A stretch of 64,000 nt of DNA from the NCBI RefSeq assembly GCF_900107925.1, contig NZ_FNUJ01000001.1:1054001-1118000 (forward strand). The letters are read 5' to 3'. This DNA is from Amycolatopsis pretoriensis. Lineage in GTDB: Bacteria; Actinomycetota; Actinomycetes; Mycobacteriales; Pseudonocardiaceae. The notes beneath the pieces were generated by a model. That model did not search any database. It saw only the letters and a program-made list of their open reading frames with translations, and was not told where the DNA came from. Made by a program: the position numbers and the translations under genes. The stretch's first letter is position 1, and each line of letters begins with the position of its first letter. This document shows positions 8,379 through 18,151 of the stretch, one piece after another.

Positions 8379-9260
8379 TCATCCGAGTACCTCGCGGACC
8401 AGCGCCGCCGTCTCGCTCGGGGTGCGCCCGACGCGGATGCCCGCCGCTTCGAGGGCTTCCTTCTTCGCCGACGCCGTGCCCGCCGAGCCGGAGACGATCG
8501 CGCCCGCGTGGCCCATCGTCTTGCCCTCCGGGGCCGTGAAGCCGGCGACGTATCCGACGACCGGCTTGGACACGTTCGCCTTCACGAACTCGGCGGCCCG
8601 CTCCTCCGCGTCGCCGCCGATTTCGCCGATCAGCACGATCAGATCCGTCTCCGGGTCCTTTTCGAACGCTTCGACGGCGTCGATGTGCGTGGTGCCGATG
8701 ATCGGGTCGCCGCCGATGCCGACGCAGGTGGAGAACCCGATGTCGCGCAGCTCGTGCATGAGCTGGTAGGTCAGCGTGCCGGACTTGGACACCAGCCCGA
8801 TCCGCCCCGGGCCGGTGATGTCGGCCGGGATGATGCCCGCGTTGGACTTGCCGGGGGAGATGATGCCCGGGCAGTTCGGCCCGATGATCCGGGTGCGCCC
8901 ACCCGCGGCGACGGCGTGGGACCACAGCCGCGCGGTGTCGTGCACCGGGACGCCCTCGGTGATCACCACCGCCAGCCCGATGCCCGCGTCGACGGCTTCG
9001 ATCACCGCGTCGGCGACGAACGGCGGGGGCACGAACAACACGCAGACATCCGCGCCGGTGGCCGCCATCGACTCCGCGACACTGTCGAACACCGGCAGCG
9101 AACGACCGGCGATCTCCACCTGCTGCCCGGCTTTGCGCGGGTTGACGCCGCCGACGACGTTCGTGCCGGCCGCCAGCATCCGGCGCGTGTGCTTGGCGCC
9201 TTCGGAACCGGTGATGCCGGAGACGACGATCCGGCTGTTCTCGTCCAGGAAGATGGCCAC
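8379..9260 (-). CDS. sucD: Succinyl-CoA synthetase alpha subunit
   Basis: The 293-residue protein has the CoA-binding Rossmann domain ([16 protein letters not shown]), the [13 protein letters not shown] segment and, near residue 246, the phosphohistidine loop [14 protein letters not shown]. It forms the ADP/GDP-forming ligase with SucC, interconverting succinate and succinyl-CoA. The GTG start sits 3 nt after the sucC stop, so the genes are translationally close. Its place beside oxc/frc suggests a role in supplying acyl-CoA for the CoA-transferase (inference), though a general TCA role cannot be excluded from the sequence. Confidence 0.92.
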   Translation of the reverse strand: MAIFLDENSRIVVSGITGSEGAKHTRRMLAAGTNVVGGVNPRKAGQQVEIAGRSLPVFDSVAESMAATGADVCVLFVPPPFVADAVIEAVDAGIGLAVVITEGVPVHDTARLWSHAVAAGGRTRIIGPNCPGIISPGKSNAGIIPADITGPGRIGLVSKSGTLTYQLMHELRDIGFSTCVGIGGDPIIGTTHIDAVEAFEKDPETDLIVLIGEIGGDAEERAAEFVKANVSKPVVGYVAGFTAPEGKTMGHAGAIVSGSAGTASAKKEALEAAGIRVGRTPSETAALVREVLG

Positions 9261-9263
9261 GGC

Positions 9264-10409
9264 TCAGACCTCCGCGATCGCGAGCTTCGCCGCCTCGCGG
9301 GCGGCGTCGTCCATGGTGGCCACCACGGTGACCAGGGGGTGGGCGGCGTCGGCGAGGATCCGCCGGCCTTCGGTGACGTTGTTGCCGTCGAGCCGGACCA
9401 CCAGGGGCTTGGTGGCGCGGGCACCCAGGACCTCCAGTGACCGCACGATCCCGGTCGCGACGGCGTCGCACGCGGTGATGCCGCCGAAGACGTTGACGAA
9501 CACGCTGCTCACCTGGGGGTCGCCGAGGATCACGGTCAGCCCGTCGACCATCACCTGCGCCGACGCGCCGCCGCCGATGTCGAGGAAGTTCGCCGGGCCG
9601 CGCGCGCCGGCTTCCGCGGCGGCCGCCGCCACGACGTCCAAAGTGGACATGACCAGGCCGGCGCCGTTGCCGATCACGCCGATGTCGCCGTCGAGCTTGA
9701 CGTAGTTGAGGCCCTTCGACCGGGCTTCCCGTTCCAGGGGGTCGCCGTCCGCGGTGTCGTCGAACGCCGCGGAACGGCGGAAGAACGCGTTGTCGTCGAG
9801 TGTGATCTTGCCGTCCAGCGCGACGATCCCGGTCGACGTGCTGGCCAGGGGATTCACCTCGACCAACGTGCAGTCTTCGGCGACGAACACGTCCCACAGC
9901 TTCTCGACGACGCCGGCGACCTCGCCGCGGACGTCGGCGGGGAACGCGGCGGCGACGGCCACCGCGTCCACCCCGGCCAGGGGGTCGACCGGAACGCGGA
10001 CGAGGGCGTCCGGCCGGGTCGCCGCGACCTCCTCGATCTCCATGCCGCCTTCGGTCGACGCCATCGCGAGGAACGTGCGCCCGGCGCGGTCGAGCAGGAA
10101 GGACAGGTAGTACTCCTCGGCGATCTCGCTGGCTTCGGTCACCAGGACCCGGTGCACGGTGTGGCCCTTGATGTCCATGCCGAGGATGTCGTCGGCAGCC
10201 TGCTCGGCGTCGTCGGCCGTCCGCACCACGCGGACACCGCCCGCTTTGCCGCGGCCGCCGGTCTTCACCTGGGCCTTGATCACGACCGGGCCGCCGAGGT
10301 CCGCCGCGGCGGAGCGGGCCGACGCGGGGTCGGCGGCGACCCGGCCGCGGGGGACGGGCACACCGTGCTTCTCGAAGAGATCGCGTGCTTCGTGTTCGAA
10401 GAGGTCCAT
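9264..10409 (-). CDS. sucC: ADP-forming succinyl-CoA synthetase beta subunit
   Basis: The 381-residue protein has the ATP-grasp fold of Suc[23 protein letters not shown], the [18 protein letters not shown] nucleotide-binding segment, VEVNPL, and the C-terminal [12 protein letters not shown] region that contacts SucD. The ATG at 10409 is chosen because homology begins exactly there and an AAAGGA lies upstream; an ORF extension to 10514 is spurious. It is divergent from the oxc operon, and the GntR-type operator B lies in the 270-bp region between them, so it may share that control. Confidence 0.92.
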   Translation of the reverse strand: MDLFEHEARDLFEKHGVPVPRGRVAADPASARSAAADLGGPVVIKAQVKTGGRGKAGGVRVVRTADDAEQAADDILGMDIKGHTVHRVLVTEASEIAEEYYLSFLLDRAGRTFLAMASTEGGMEIEEVAATRPDALVRVPVDPLAGVDAVAVAAAFPADVRGEVAGVVEKLWDVFVAEDCTLVEVNPLASTSTGIVALDGKITLDDNAFFRRSAAFDDTADGDPLEREARSKGLNYVKLDGDIGVIGNGAGLVMSTLDVVAAAAAEAGARGPANFLDIGGGASAQVMVDGLTVILGDPQVSSVFVNVFGGITACDAVATGIVRSLEVLGARATKPLVVRLDGNNVTEGRRILADAAHPLVTVVATMDDAAREAAKLAIAEV

Positions 10410-10547
10410 GCGGGGGCGTCCTTTCCGCGGCGGGGCAGGGCGAAGGGCGTGGAGTGGTGCTCCGCGGGGGCGGGATCGAGGCCCGGGAAAAACCCTGCGG
10501 ATGGCCCTGGACACGGGCTGCTTGAGGAGTGACTATATGCCTACCCC

Positions 10548-10562
10548 ATACGGTATGCAATC
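10548..10562 (+). promoter_or_regulatory. Predicted GntR/FCD operator B (oxc-frc operon; possibly sucCD)
   Basis: ATACGGTATGCAATC lies 118 bp before the oxc start in the divergent region shared with sucC. It matches operators A and C at 13 to 14 of 15 positions, counting Y/R exchanges as equivalent. A TACAGT hexamer directly after it (10563-10568) could be a -10 element, so binding would overlap the promoter. Confidence 0.6.
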
Positions 10563-10679
10563 TACAGTCTGCCGCGAAGAGGTCGCTGACCTCGACGGAC
10601 GCCGGGAACGGCGACGAGCGGACGGGAGTACGCACCGCCGGACAAGAGAGATCCGGCGGCGGACCAGAGGAGTTGAGCA

Positions 10680-12416
10680 ATGGCGCTGACAATGACCGGC
10701 ACCACCGCGGGGGAGAGTGCCGCGGCGACGAACGGCGCCGAGCCCGCGCCCGCCGAAATCTCGGGCGGCCACCTCGTGGCGAAGGCGCTGAAGGCCGAAG
10801 GGGTCGACACGATCTTCACCCTCTGCGGCGGCCACATCATCGACATCTATGACGGCTGCGTCGACGAAGGCATCCAGGTCATCGACGTCCGGCACGAGCA
10901 GGTCGCCGCGCACGCGGCCGACGGCTACGCGCGGATCACCGGCAAGCCCGGCTGCGCGGTGGTCACCGCCGGACCCGGCACCACCGACGCCGTCACCGGG
11001 GTCGCGAACGCGTTGCGCGCGGAAAGCCCGATGCTGCTCATCGGCGGCCAGGGTGCGCTGACCCAGCACAAGATGGGGTCCCTGCAGGACCTCCCGCACG
11101 TGGACATGATGACGCCGATCACCAAGTTCGCCGCCACCGTGCCGCACACCGCGCGCGTCGCCGACCTCGTCTCGATGGCGTTCCGCGAGGCGTACGCGGG
11201 CGCGCCCGGTCCGTCGTTCCTGGAGATCCCGCGCGACGTCCTCGACGCGCGCGTACCCCTGGAGCAGGCCCGCATCCCCGAAGCCGGCCGCTACCGCGCG
11301 TCCACGAGGAACGCCGGCGACCCCGCCGACGTCGAGAAGCTCGCCGACCTGCTGGTGCACGCGAAGAAGCCGGCCATCCTGCTCGGCAGCCAGGTCTGGA
11401 CCACGCGGGCCACCGAGCCGGCCGTCGACCTGGTGCGCACGCTCAACATCCCGGCGTACATGAACGGCGCCGGCCGCGGCACGCTGCCGCCGGGCGACCC
11501 GCACCACTTCCAGCTCTCGCGCCGCTACGCCTTCGACAACGCCGACGTCATCGTCATCGTCGGCACCCCGTTCGACTTCCGGATGGGCTACGGCAAGCGG
11601 CTGTCGAAGGACGCCACCGTCGTCCAGATCGACCTCGACTACCGCACGGTCGGCAAGAACCGCGACGTCGACCTCGGCATCGTCGGCGACGCCGGCCAGG
11701 TCCTGGCCGCCGTCGCCGAGGCCGCGTCCGGCCGCACCGACAACGGGGCCGTCGGCCGCAAGGCCTGGCTGGAAGAACTCCAGGCCGTGGAGGAGAAGGC
11801 GAAGCAGAAGCGGCTGCCGCTGCAGCACTCCGACGCGAGCCCGATCCACCCGTACCGGCTGGTCCACGAGATCAACGAGTTCCTCACCGAGGACTCGATC
11901 TACATCGGCGACGGCGGCGACATCGTCACCTTCTCCGGCCAGGTCGTGCAGCCCAAGTCGCCCGGGCACTGGATGGACCCGGGTCCACTCGGGACACTCG
12001 GCGTCGGCATCCCGTTCGTCATGGCCGCCAAGCACGCGCGTCCGGACAAGGAAGTCGTCGCGCTCTTCGGCGACGGCGCCTTCAGCCTCACCGGCTGGGA
12101 CTTCGAGACGCTGGTGCGGTTCGACCTGCCGTTCGTGGGGATCGTCGGCAACAACTCCTCGATGAACCAGATCCGCTACGGCCAGGCGGCGAAGTACGGC
12201 CTGCCGCGCGAGCGCATCGGCAACACCCTCGGCGACGTCCGCTACGACGAGTTCGCGCGGATGCTCGGCGGGTACGGCGAAGAGGTCCGCGACCCGGCCG
12301 ACATCGGGCCGGCGCTGCTGCGGGCCCGGGAGTCCGGCAAGCCGTCGCTGATCAACGTCTGGGTCGACCCCGACGTGTACGCCCCCGGAACCATGAACCA
12401 GACCATGTACAAGTGA
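10680..12416 (+). CDS. ThDP-dependent decarboxylase, probable oxalyl-CoA decarboxylase
   Basis: The 578-residue protein has the three domains of ThDP enzymes. The N-terminal PYR domain carries the catalytic Glu in [14 protein letters not shown] (E73). The central domain is nucleotide-binding-like. The PP domain has [15 protein letters not shown] followed by the NN of the metal-binding motif. It would decarboxylate oxalyl-CoA to formyl-CoA and CO2. It differs clearly from the Oxalobacter enzyme in the PP and C-terminal lid region, so this call leans on its coupling to frc, whose start overlaps or follows the stop within 15 nt. 2-Hydroxyacyl-CoA lyase is the main alternative. SD GAGG precedes the ATG. 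Confidence 0.65.
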   Translation: MALTMTGTTAGESAAATNGAEPAPAEISGGHLVAKALKAEGVDTIFTLCGGHIIDIYDGCVDEGIQVIDVRHEQVAAHAADGYARITGKPGCAVVTAGPGTTDAVTGVANALRAESPMLLIGGQGALTQHKMGSLQDLPHVDMMTPITKFAATVPHTARVADLVSMAFREAYAGAPGPSFLEIPRDVLDARVPLEQARIPEAGRYRASTRNAGDPADVEKLADLLVHAKKPAILLGSQVWTTRATEPAVDLVRTLNIPAYMNGAGRGTLPPGDPHHFQLSRRYAFDNADVIVIVGTPFDFRMGYGKRLSKDATVVQIDLDYRTVGKNRDVDLGIVGDAGQVLAAVAEAASGRTDNGAVGRKAWLEELQAVEEKAKQKRLPLQHSDASPIHPYRLVHEINEFLTEDSIYIGDGGDIVTFSGQVVQPKSPGHWMDPGPLGTLGVGIPFVMAAKHARPDKEVVALFGDGAFSLTGWDFETLVRFDLPFVGIVGNNSSMNQIRYGQAAKYGLPRERIGNTLGDVRYDEFARMLGGYGEEVRDPADIGPALLRARESGKPSLINVWVDPDVYAPGTMNQTMYK

Positions 12417-12430
12417 GCGGAGGCCAAGGC

Positions 12431-13660
12431 ATGGGTAAGGCACTGGAGGGCGTCCGCGTCCTCGACATGACGCACGTGCAGTCCGGTCCGTCGTCGACGC
12501 AGCTGCTCGCCTGGCTCGGCGCGGACGTCATCAAGCTGGAGACCCCCGGCCGGGGCGACATCACGCGCGGGCAGCTGCGTGACCTCCCCGGCGTCGACAG
12601 CCTCTACTTCACGATGCTGAACTCCAACAAGCGCAGCATCACGCTCAACATGAAGAGCGACGAAGGCAAGGAAGTCTTCGAACGGCTCGTGTCCGGAGTG
12701 GACATCCTGGTCGAGAACTTCGGCCCGGGCGTCGTCGACCGCTTCGGCTACCCGTGGGAGAAGCTCTCGGCGCTGAACCCGCGGCTGATCTACGCCTCCA
12801 TCAAGGGGTTCGGGCCCGGCCGCTACGCCGACTTCAAGGCCTACGAGGTGATCGCGCAGGCCATGGGCGGCGCGATGAGCACCACCGGCTTCGAAGAGGG
12901 ACCGCCGACCGCGACCGGCGCGCAGATCGGCGACTCGGGCACCGGCATCCACCTGGTGGCCGCCATCCTCGCCGCGCTGTTCCAGCGGACCTCCACCGGC
13001 CGCGGCCAGCGCGTCCAGGTCGCCATGCAGGACGCCGTGCTCAACCTCTGCCGGGTCAAGCTGCGCGACCAGCAGCGCCTGGCGCACGGGCCGCTCGGCG
13101 AATACCCGAACGACCAGTTCGGCGACGAGGTCCCGCGCTCGGGCAACGCTTCCGGCGGCGGCCAGCCCGGCTGGGCGGTCAAGTGCGCGCCCGGCGGGCC
13201 GAACGACTTCATCTACGTGATCGTCCAGCCACCCGGGTGGGCGCCGCTCGCGCGGCTGATCGGCAAGGAGGAGCTGGCCGAGGACCCGGCCTGGGCCACG
13301 CCGGAAGTCCGGTTGTCCAAACTGGACAAGATGTTCGCCCTCGTCGAGGAGTGGACCGAGAAGCACACGAAGTGGGAGGTGATGGAGAAGCTGAACGCCC
13401 ACAACATCCCGTGCGGCCCGATCCTGTCCACGAAGGAACTGATCGAGGACGAGACGCTGGCCGACCTCGGCTCGGTCGTCGAGGTGGCGCACCCGGAACG
13501 CGGCAGCTTCAAGACCGTCGGCTGCCCGCTGAAGCTGTCGGACTCGCCGGTCGAGATCGAACGCTCGCCGCTGCTGGGCGAGCACAACGACGAGGTGCTG
13601 GCCGAACTCGGCTACAGCGAGGCCGAGCTGGACAAGTTCCGCGCCGCGGGGGTGATCTGA
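12431..13660 (+). CDS. frc: Formyl-CoA:oxalate CoA-transferase
   Basis: The 409-residue class III CoA-transferase is close to the Oxalobacter Frc throughout: [48 protein letters not shown], and VAMQDAVLN. The catalytic Asp is D168 in GDSGTGIHL, equivalent to Asp169 of the characterised enzyme. The glycine loop GGGQPGW that guards the active site is intact. It moves CoA from formyl-CoA (or succinyl-CoA) to oxalate. The ATG at 12431 has GGAGG 7 nt upstream. The next gene starts immediately after the stop. Confidence 0.93.
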   Translation: MGKALEGVRVLDMTHVQSGPSSTQLLAWLGADVIKLETPGRGDITRGQLRDLPGVDSLYFTMLNSNKRSITLNMKSDEGKEVFERLVSGVDILVENFGPGVVDRFGYPWEKLSALNPRLIYASIKGFGPGRYADFKAYEVIAQAMGGAMSTTGFEEGPPTATGAQIGDSGTGIHLVAAILAALFQRTSTGRGQRVQVAMQDAVLNLCRVKLRDQQRLAHGPLGEYPNDQFGDEVPRSGNASGGGQPGWAVKCAPGGPNDFIYVIVQPPGWAPLARLIGKEELAEDPAWATPEVRLSKLDKMFALVEEWTEKHTKWEVMEKLNAHNIPCGPILSTKELIEDETLADLGSVVEVAHPERGSFKTVGCPLKLSDSPVEIERSPLLGEHNDEVLAELGYSEAELDKFRAAGVI

Positions 13661-15805
13661 GTGGGGGATCGCGCGGCGGTCGAAAAGGTCCTCGCCGAGG
13701 CGGCGGCCGAAGGACGGTCCTCGCTGACCGCGCCCGAGGGGCGTGCGGTCTGCGAGGCCTACGGCATCCCGACACCCGCCGAGCGGCTGGCGACCACGGC
13801 CGAAGAAGCCGTGACGCACGCGGAAGCCATCGGGCTGCCGGTGGTGCTCAAGATCGTGTCACCGGACATCCTGCACAAGACCGAGGCCGGTGGCGTGCTC
13901 GTCGGCCTGCGGGACGCCGAAGCGGTGCGGGCGGGCTTCGCGAAGATCGTCGAGAACGCGAAGGCGTACCACGCCGACGCGCGGATCGTCGGTGTCCAGG
14001 TGCAGCAGATGCTCACCGAAGGGCAGGAAGTGATCATCGGCTCGGTCACCGATCGGACCTTCGGCAAGGTCGTCGCGTTCGGGCTGGGCGGTGTCCTGGT
14101 GGAGGTGCTCAAGGACGTCACCTTCCGGCTCGCGCCGACGTCGACCGGGGAAGCGCTCTCCATGATCGACGGCATCCAGGCCGCCGAGATCCTGCGCGGG
14201 GTCCGCGGCGCGGACCCGGTCGACCGGGACGCCCTGGCGGCCGTGATCACCGGGCTGGGGGAGCTCGTCGCCGACTTCCCCCAGCTGTCCGAAGTGGACC
14301 TGAACCCGGTGCTCGCGACCCCGCACGGGGCCACCGCGGTCGACGTGCGGATCCTGGTCGACCCCGACGCGGCGAAGGAGCCGGTCCGGTTCACCCAGGA
14401 GGAGATCCTCGCCTCGATGAACCGGATCATGAAGCCGGCGTCGATCGCGGTGATCGGCGCGTCGGCCGAGGCCGGCAAGATCGGCAACTCGGTGATGAAG
14501 AACCTGGTCAACGGCGGGTACGCGGGGGAGATCCACCCGATCAACCCGAAGGCCGCCGAGATCCTCGACCGCAAGGCCTACGCGAGCATCACCGACGTTC
14601 CCGGCGACGTCGACGTCGCGGTCTTCGCCATCCCGGCGAAGTTCGTCCCCGCGGCGCTGGAGGAGGTCGGCCGGAAGGGCGTGGCCGGCGCCATCCTCAT
14701 TCCCTCCGGCTTCGGCGAGACCGGCAACATCGAGCTGCAGGACGAGGTCGTGGCGATCGCGCGCAAGCACGGCGTCCGCATCCTCGGGCCGAACATCTAC
14801 GGCTACTACTACACGCCGGAGAACCTTTCGGCGACGTTCTGCACGCCGTACGACGTCAAAGGCGGGGTGGCTCTGTCGTCGCAGAGCGGCGGCATCGGGA
14901 TGGCGATCCTCGGGTTCAGCCGCTCGGCGAGGATGGGCGTGTCCTCGATCGTCGGCGTGGGCAACAAGGCCGACATCGACGAGGACGACCTGCTCACCTT
15001 CTTCGAGCAGGACGACAACACCCAGCTCGTCGCGATGCACCTCGAAGACCTCAAGGACGGCCGGTCGTTCGCGGAAACGGCGAAGCGGGTCTCGCAGCAC
15101 AAGCCGGTGGTGGTCCTGAAGGCCGGCCGGACGTCGCAGGGTGCCAAGGCGGCCAGCTCGCACACCGGCGCGCTGGCCGGCGACGACAAGGTCTACGACG
15201 ACATCCTCCGCCAGAGCGGGGTGATCCGGGCGCCCGGGCTGAACGACATGCTCGAGTACGCCCGCGGCATCCCGCTGCTGCCGACGCCGAAGGGCGAGAA
15301 CGTCGTCATCATCACCGGCGCCGGCGGGTCCGGCGTGCTGCTGTCGGACGCCTGCGTCGACAACGGGCTGAGCCTGATGGAGATCCCGCCGGACCTCGAC
15401 ACGGCCTTCCGGGCGTTCATCCCGCCGTTCGGCGCGGCCGGCAACCCCGTCGACATCACCGGCGGCGAGCCGCCCTCGACCTACCGCAACACGATCGCGC
15501 TGGGCCTCGAGGACGACCGCGTCCACGCCCTGATCCTGGGCTACTGGCACACCATCGTCACCCCGCCGATGGTGTTCGCCGAACTGGTCGCGGAGGTGGT
15601 AGAGGAATACCGCGCGAAAGGGATCCACAAGCCTGTTGTCGCGTCGCTGTCCGGCGACGTCGAAGTCGAGGAGGCGAGCGACTACTTGTACGACCGCGGC
15701 GTCGTCGCGTACCCCTACACCACCGAGAAGCCCGTGGCGGTGCTCGGTGCGAAGTACCGCTGGGCGCGAGCCGCGAACCTGCTGCCGAACCTGAGTCAAC
15801 GGTGA
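13661..15805 (+). CDS. NDP-forming acyl-CoA ligase (acetate-CoA ligase family), beta-alpha domain order
   Basis: The 714-residue protein fuses an N-terminal ATP-grasp domain (about residues 10-235; LPVVLKIVSPDILHKTEAGGV, DLNPVLATP) to a CoA-binding domain (about 255-350; SIAVIGASAEAGKIGNSV) and succinyl-CoA-ligase-like domains (to the C terminus; SQSGGIGMAI, SSHTGALAG with the likely phosphohistidine, GAGGSGVLLSDAC). It would couple acyl-CoA hydrolysis to ATP formation or the reverse. The GTG start directly follows the frc stop, so a role with oxalyl-CoA or formyl-CoA is inferred. The substrate cannot be read from sequence. Confidence 0.78.
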   Translation: MGDRAAVEKVLAEAAAEGRSSLTAPEGRAVCEAYGIPTPAERLATTAEEAVTHAEAIGLPVVLKIVSPDILHKTEAGGVLVGLRDAEAVRAGFAKIVENAKAYHADARIVGVQVQQMLTEGQEVIIGSVTDRTFGKVVAFGLGGVLVEVLKDVTFRLAPTSTGEALSMIDGIQAAEILRGVRGADPVDRDALAAVITGLGELVADFPQLSEVDLNPVLATPHGATAVDVRILVDPDAAKEPVRFTQEEILASMNRIMKPASIAVIGASAEAGKIGNSVMKNLVNGGYAGEIHPINPKAAEILDRKAYASITDVPGDVDVAVFAIPAKFVPAALEEVGRKGVAGAILIPSGFGETGNIELQDEVVAIARKHGVRILGPNIYGYYYTPENLSATFCTPYDVKGGVALSSQSGGIGMAILGFSRSARMGVSSIVGVGNKADIDEDDLLTFFEQDDNTQLVAMHLEDLKDGRSFAETAKRVSQHKPVVVLKAGRTSQGAKAASSHTGALAGDDKVYDDILRQSGVIRAPGLNDMLEYARGIPLLPTPKGENVVIITGAGGSGVLLSDACVDNGLSLMEIPPDLDTAFRAFIPPFGAAGNPVDITGGEPPSTYRNTIALGLEDDRVHALILGYWHTIVTPPMVFAELVAEVVEEYRAKGIHKPVVASLSGDVEVEEASDYLYDRGVVAYPYTTEKPVAVLGAKYRWARAANLLPNLSQR

Positions 15806-15820
15806 CGAAGGAGAACTTTC

Positions 15821-17197
15821 ATGACCGCAGCCACATACCAGGAGATCACTGACGAGAACGGGAGAGTTTACCGGGTAGGCGAGTCGCCGCAGGACATCAT
15901 GGGGCGCTCACGCAGCTGGATGGTCTGGCTGCCCTGGATCGCCATGATGGCGGTCAGCGTGTTCGAGTACGGCTGGGGCGCCGTCGAAGGCACCCTCGAA
16001 GAGAAGTACGGCTGGACGCTCTCGGACGCGTTCTGGCTGGCGAGCATCTGGGCGGTGTTCCAGGCCGGGGTGGCCTTCCCGGCGGGCCGGCTGAGGGAGA
16101 AGAACCTCGTCTCGGCCAAGACGGCGATGCTGATCGGTGCCGTCTGCAGCGGTATCGGCTACTTCACCATCGCGCACAGCGGGAACCTGACGCTGGCGTT
16201 CATCGGGTACTCCGTCCTCGGCGGCACCGGCGCCGGGCTCGTGTACGCGACCTGCATCAACATGGTCGGCAAGTGGTACCCGGAGAAGCGCGGCGCGCGG
16301 ACCGGGTTCGTGAACGGCGGCTTCGCCTACGGCTCGGTGCCGTTCATCTACCTCTTCAGCGCGTTCCTCGGCCACGAGAACGTCACCGGGGTGCTCGACG
16401 GCATCGGCCTGTACATGCTGATCGTCGTCGGCGTCTGCGGGTTCCTGTTCAAGGACCCGCCGAAGAGCTGGTGGCCGAAGGAGGTCGACCCGCTGACCTG
16501 GGCCAAGGGCAAGGTCGGCGTGAAGACGCTCGCCAAGAACCCGCCGGCAGTCCGGCAGTTCACGCCGATGGAGGCGATCCGCACCGGCATGCTCCCGCTG
16601 ATGTGGGTGTGCCTGGTGATCATCGGCGGGGTGTCGCTGTTCGGCATCAACTTCCAGGTGCCGTTCGCCAAGGAGAGCCACTTCGGCGCGTTCGTCGCGG
16701 CTTCCTCGGCCGGTGTGCTGGCCATCGTGAACGGCACCGGCCGCGCGGTCGTCGGCTGGGCGTCGGACAAGATCGGGCGCAAGCAGACGCTGACCCTGGT
16801 GCTGGTGATCGCGGCCGGTGCGCAGTTCGGCGTGCTGTACGCCGGGAACACGCACAACCTGGTGCTGTTCATGGTGTTCGCGTTCCTGACCGGGTTCGGC
16901 GGCGGTGCGTTCTACCCGCTGTTCGCCGCGCTCGTGCCGGACTACTTCGGCGAGAACAACAACGCGTCGAACTACGGCCTGGTCTACAGCGCGAAACTGG
17001 TCGGTGGCGTCGGCGGCGGCGGGCTCGCCGCGGGCGTCATCAGCGCGTGGGGCTACACCGGCGCGTACATCCTCGCCGGGTGCATCGCGCTCCTGTCCGC
17101 GGTGCTGACGCTGTTCCTGCGCCAGCCCGGCCGGACACGCCACCAGCTCGCCGAAACCGAGCTGGTGGCGCGGCCTTCCGCCGCGGCGGGCGGCTAG
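15821..17197 (+). CDS. OFA-family MFS transporter (oxalate/formate antiporter-like), second copy
   Basis: The 458-residue, about 12-helix protein is paralogous to the carrier at 5237. Both share an N-terminal soluble motif ending in YRVGES, then W-W-P membrane segments, GYSVLGGTGAGLVYATC, and GAFYPLF in helix 10. It ends the oxc-frc-ligase operon, with AAGGAG 7 nt before the ATG and a 15-nt gap after the ligase. Likely oxalate uptake with formate or another carboxylate as counter-ion. Why two carriers are kept is unclear; different affinity or direction is possible. Confidence 0.83.
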   Translation: MTAATYQEITDENGRVYRVGESPQDIMGRSRSWMVWLPWIAMMAVSVFEYGWGAVEGTLEEKYGWTLSDAFWLASIWAVFQAGVAFPAGRLREKNLVSAKTAMLIGAVCSGIGYFTIAHSGNLTLAFIGYSVLGGTGAGLVYATCINMVGKWYPEKRGARTGFVNGGFAYGSVPFIYLFSAFLGHENVTGVLDGIGLYMLIVVGVCGFLFKDPPKSWWPKEVDPLTWAKGKVGVKTLAKNPPAVRQFTPMEAIRTGMLPLMWVCLVIIGGVSLFGINFQVPFAKESHFGAFVAASSAGVLAIVNGTGRAVVGWASDKIGRKQTLTLVLVIAAGAQFGVLYAGNTHNLVLFMVFAFLTGFGGGAFYPLFAALVPDYFGENNNASNYGLVYSAKLVGGVGGGGLAAGVISAWGYTGAYILAGCIALLSAVLTLFLRQPGRTRHQLAETELVARPSAAAGG

Positions 17198-17209
17198 TCC
17201 GGTTACCCG

Positions 17210-17242
17210 CTCCCCGGTCCTGCTGCCATCAGGATCGGGGAG
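17210..17242. terminator. Bidirectional hairpin between the OFA transporter and the GntR gene
   Basis: CTCCCCGGTCCTG (17210-17222) pairs with CAGGATCGGGGAG (17230-17242) across a 7-nt loop with only one G-T wobble. It sits between two convergent genes and covers the 3' end of the GntR gene, which suits a shared terminator. Confidence 0.65.
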
Positions 17243-17966
17243 CCTCCGGACGTTCGTGGTAGGCCTGGCGGGTCCGTTCGGTGTGCCTGGCCATGATCTC
17301 TTCCGCGGCTTCGGCGTTCCCGCGCGAAATCGCATTGATCAGCTCGTCGTGCTCGTTCCACGCGTCCTTCCCGCGCGGGCGGGCGATCGGCGTGTAGTAC
17401 CAGCGGACCCGGCGGTCGACGAGGCCGATCAGCTCCGCCAGCACGGCGTTCCCCGACAGCTGCGTGATAAACGCGTGGAGGGCGGCGTTGGCCGCGACCA
17501 GGCCCTCGGTGTCCTCGGCCCGCAGGGCCGTGATGCCCGCCTTCTGCAGCTCCCAGAGCCGTACGACGTCGTCGGCCGTCGCGTTGCCGGCGGCGAGCTT
17601 CGCCGAATGCGTCTCCAGCACGCTGCGGACGCTCAGCAGCTGGTCGGCCTCCTCGTCGGTCGGCAGGTGCACGAACGCGCCCTGGGCGGGCCGGAGGTCG
17701 ACCCAGCCTTCGCTCTGCAGGCGCTGCAGGGCTTCGCGCACCGGCTGCCGGCTCACGCCGAGGTACTCGGCCAGATCGGCTTCGACCAGGTGCTGCCCGG
17801 GTTCGAGGGTGCGGTTGATGATCAGCTCGGCGAGGGCCTCGTAGACGACCTGCCGCAGCGGCGCGGGCCGTTCGACGCGCTTGGCGGCGGTCGAGCTGAG
17901 CGAGCCCTTGGCCGTGCGGCGACCGGTCGGGCCGCGGTCGGGGAGGGGAGAAGCGGGCTGGCTCAC
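17229..17966 (-). CDS. GntR-family regulator with FCD domain (predicted oxalate-locus regulator)
   Basis: The 245-residue protein has the GntR winged HTH (PLRQVVYEALAELIINRTLEPGQ, then ADLAEYLGVSRQPVREALQRL, about residues 36-100). A helical FCD effector domain follows, with the metal/carboxylate-binding pattern D/N-x3-H (NAALHAFI) and later His residues (WNEHDELI, MARHTERT). FCD regulators usually bind organic acids. It is divergent from the panE-like gene, and the motif found before three operons of this locus recurs loosely 55 bp before its own start, implying autoregulation. Likely a repressor relieved by oxalate or glyoxylate (inference). Confidence 0.88.
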   Translation of the reverse strand: MSQPASPLPDRGPTGRRTAKGSLSSTAAKRVERPAPLRQVVYEALAELIINRTLEPGQHLVEADLAEYLGVSRQPVREALQRLQSEGWVDLRPAQGAFVHLPTDEEADQLLSVRSVLETHSAKLAAGNATADDVVRLWELQKAGITALRAEDTEGLVAANAALHAFITQLSGNAVLAELIGLVDRRVRWYYTPIARPRGKDAWNEHDELINAISRGNAEAAEEIMARHTERTRQAYHERPEAPRS

Positions 17967-18020
17967 GGGACACCTCGATAGGGAGAGGAACGCGACGATC
18001 TGAGCTCAGGATACAGGTTT

Positions 18021-18034
18021 TGGTATGCAAAATC
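18021..18034 (-). promoter_or_regulatory. Predicted GntR/FCD operator D (autoregulation), imperfect
   Basis: TGGTATGCAAAATC lies 55 bp before the start of the GntR gene. It keeps GTATGCAA of the core but has an A inserted before the ATC and lacks the ATAC prefix in register; a separate GGATACAGG lies just upstream at 18009. It is the weakest of the four sites. Confidence 0.45.
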
Positions 18035-18107
18035 CCAGAACCTCACCCTGTCGGGAGATTCACGGCGGCTCCGGCCTCGAAAACCTGGTTTCCAGACCGG
18101 ATCCAGG

Positions 18108-18122
18108 ATACTGTATGCAATC
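18108..18122 (+). promoter_or_regulatory. Predicted GntR/FCD operator C (panE-like/fdh operon)
   Basis: ATACTGTATGCAATC lies 30 bp before the ATG at 18152. The core TGTATGCA is the reverse complement of the core of operator A (TGCATACA), as expected for a palindromic site read in the two orientations. Confidence 0.6.
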
Positions 18123-18151
18123 ACGCGCTGGACCGAACTCGGAGGCACATC

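Noticed and set aside
10680..12416. Acetolactate synthase
   Set aside because: The ThDP fold would allow it, but translational linkage to frc and the oxalate regulon motif make an oxalyl-CoA role much more likely.
12754..15852. A 1032-residue open frame across frc and the acyl-CoA ligase
   Set aside because: It is Arg/Gly/Pro-rich shadow coding caused by high GC; the frames with frc and ligase motifs account for the region.
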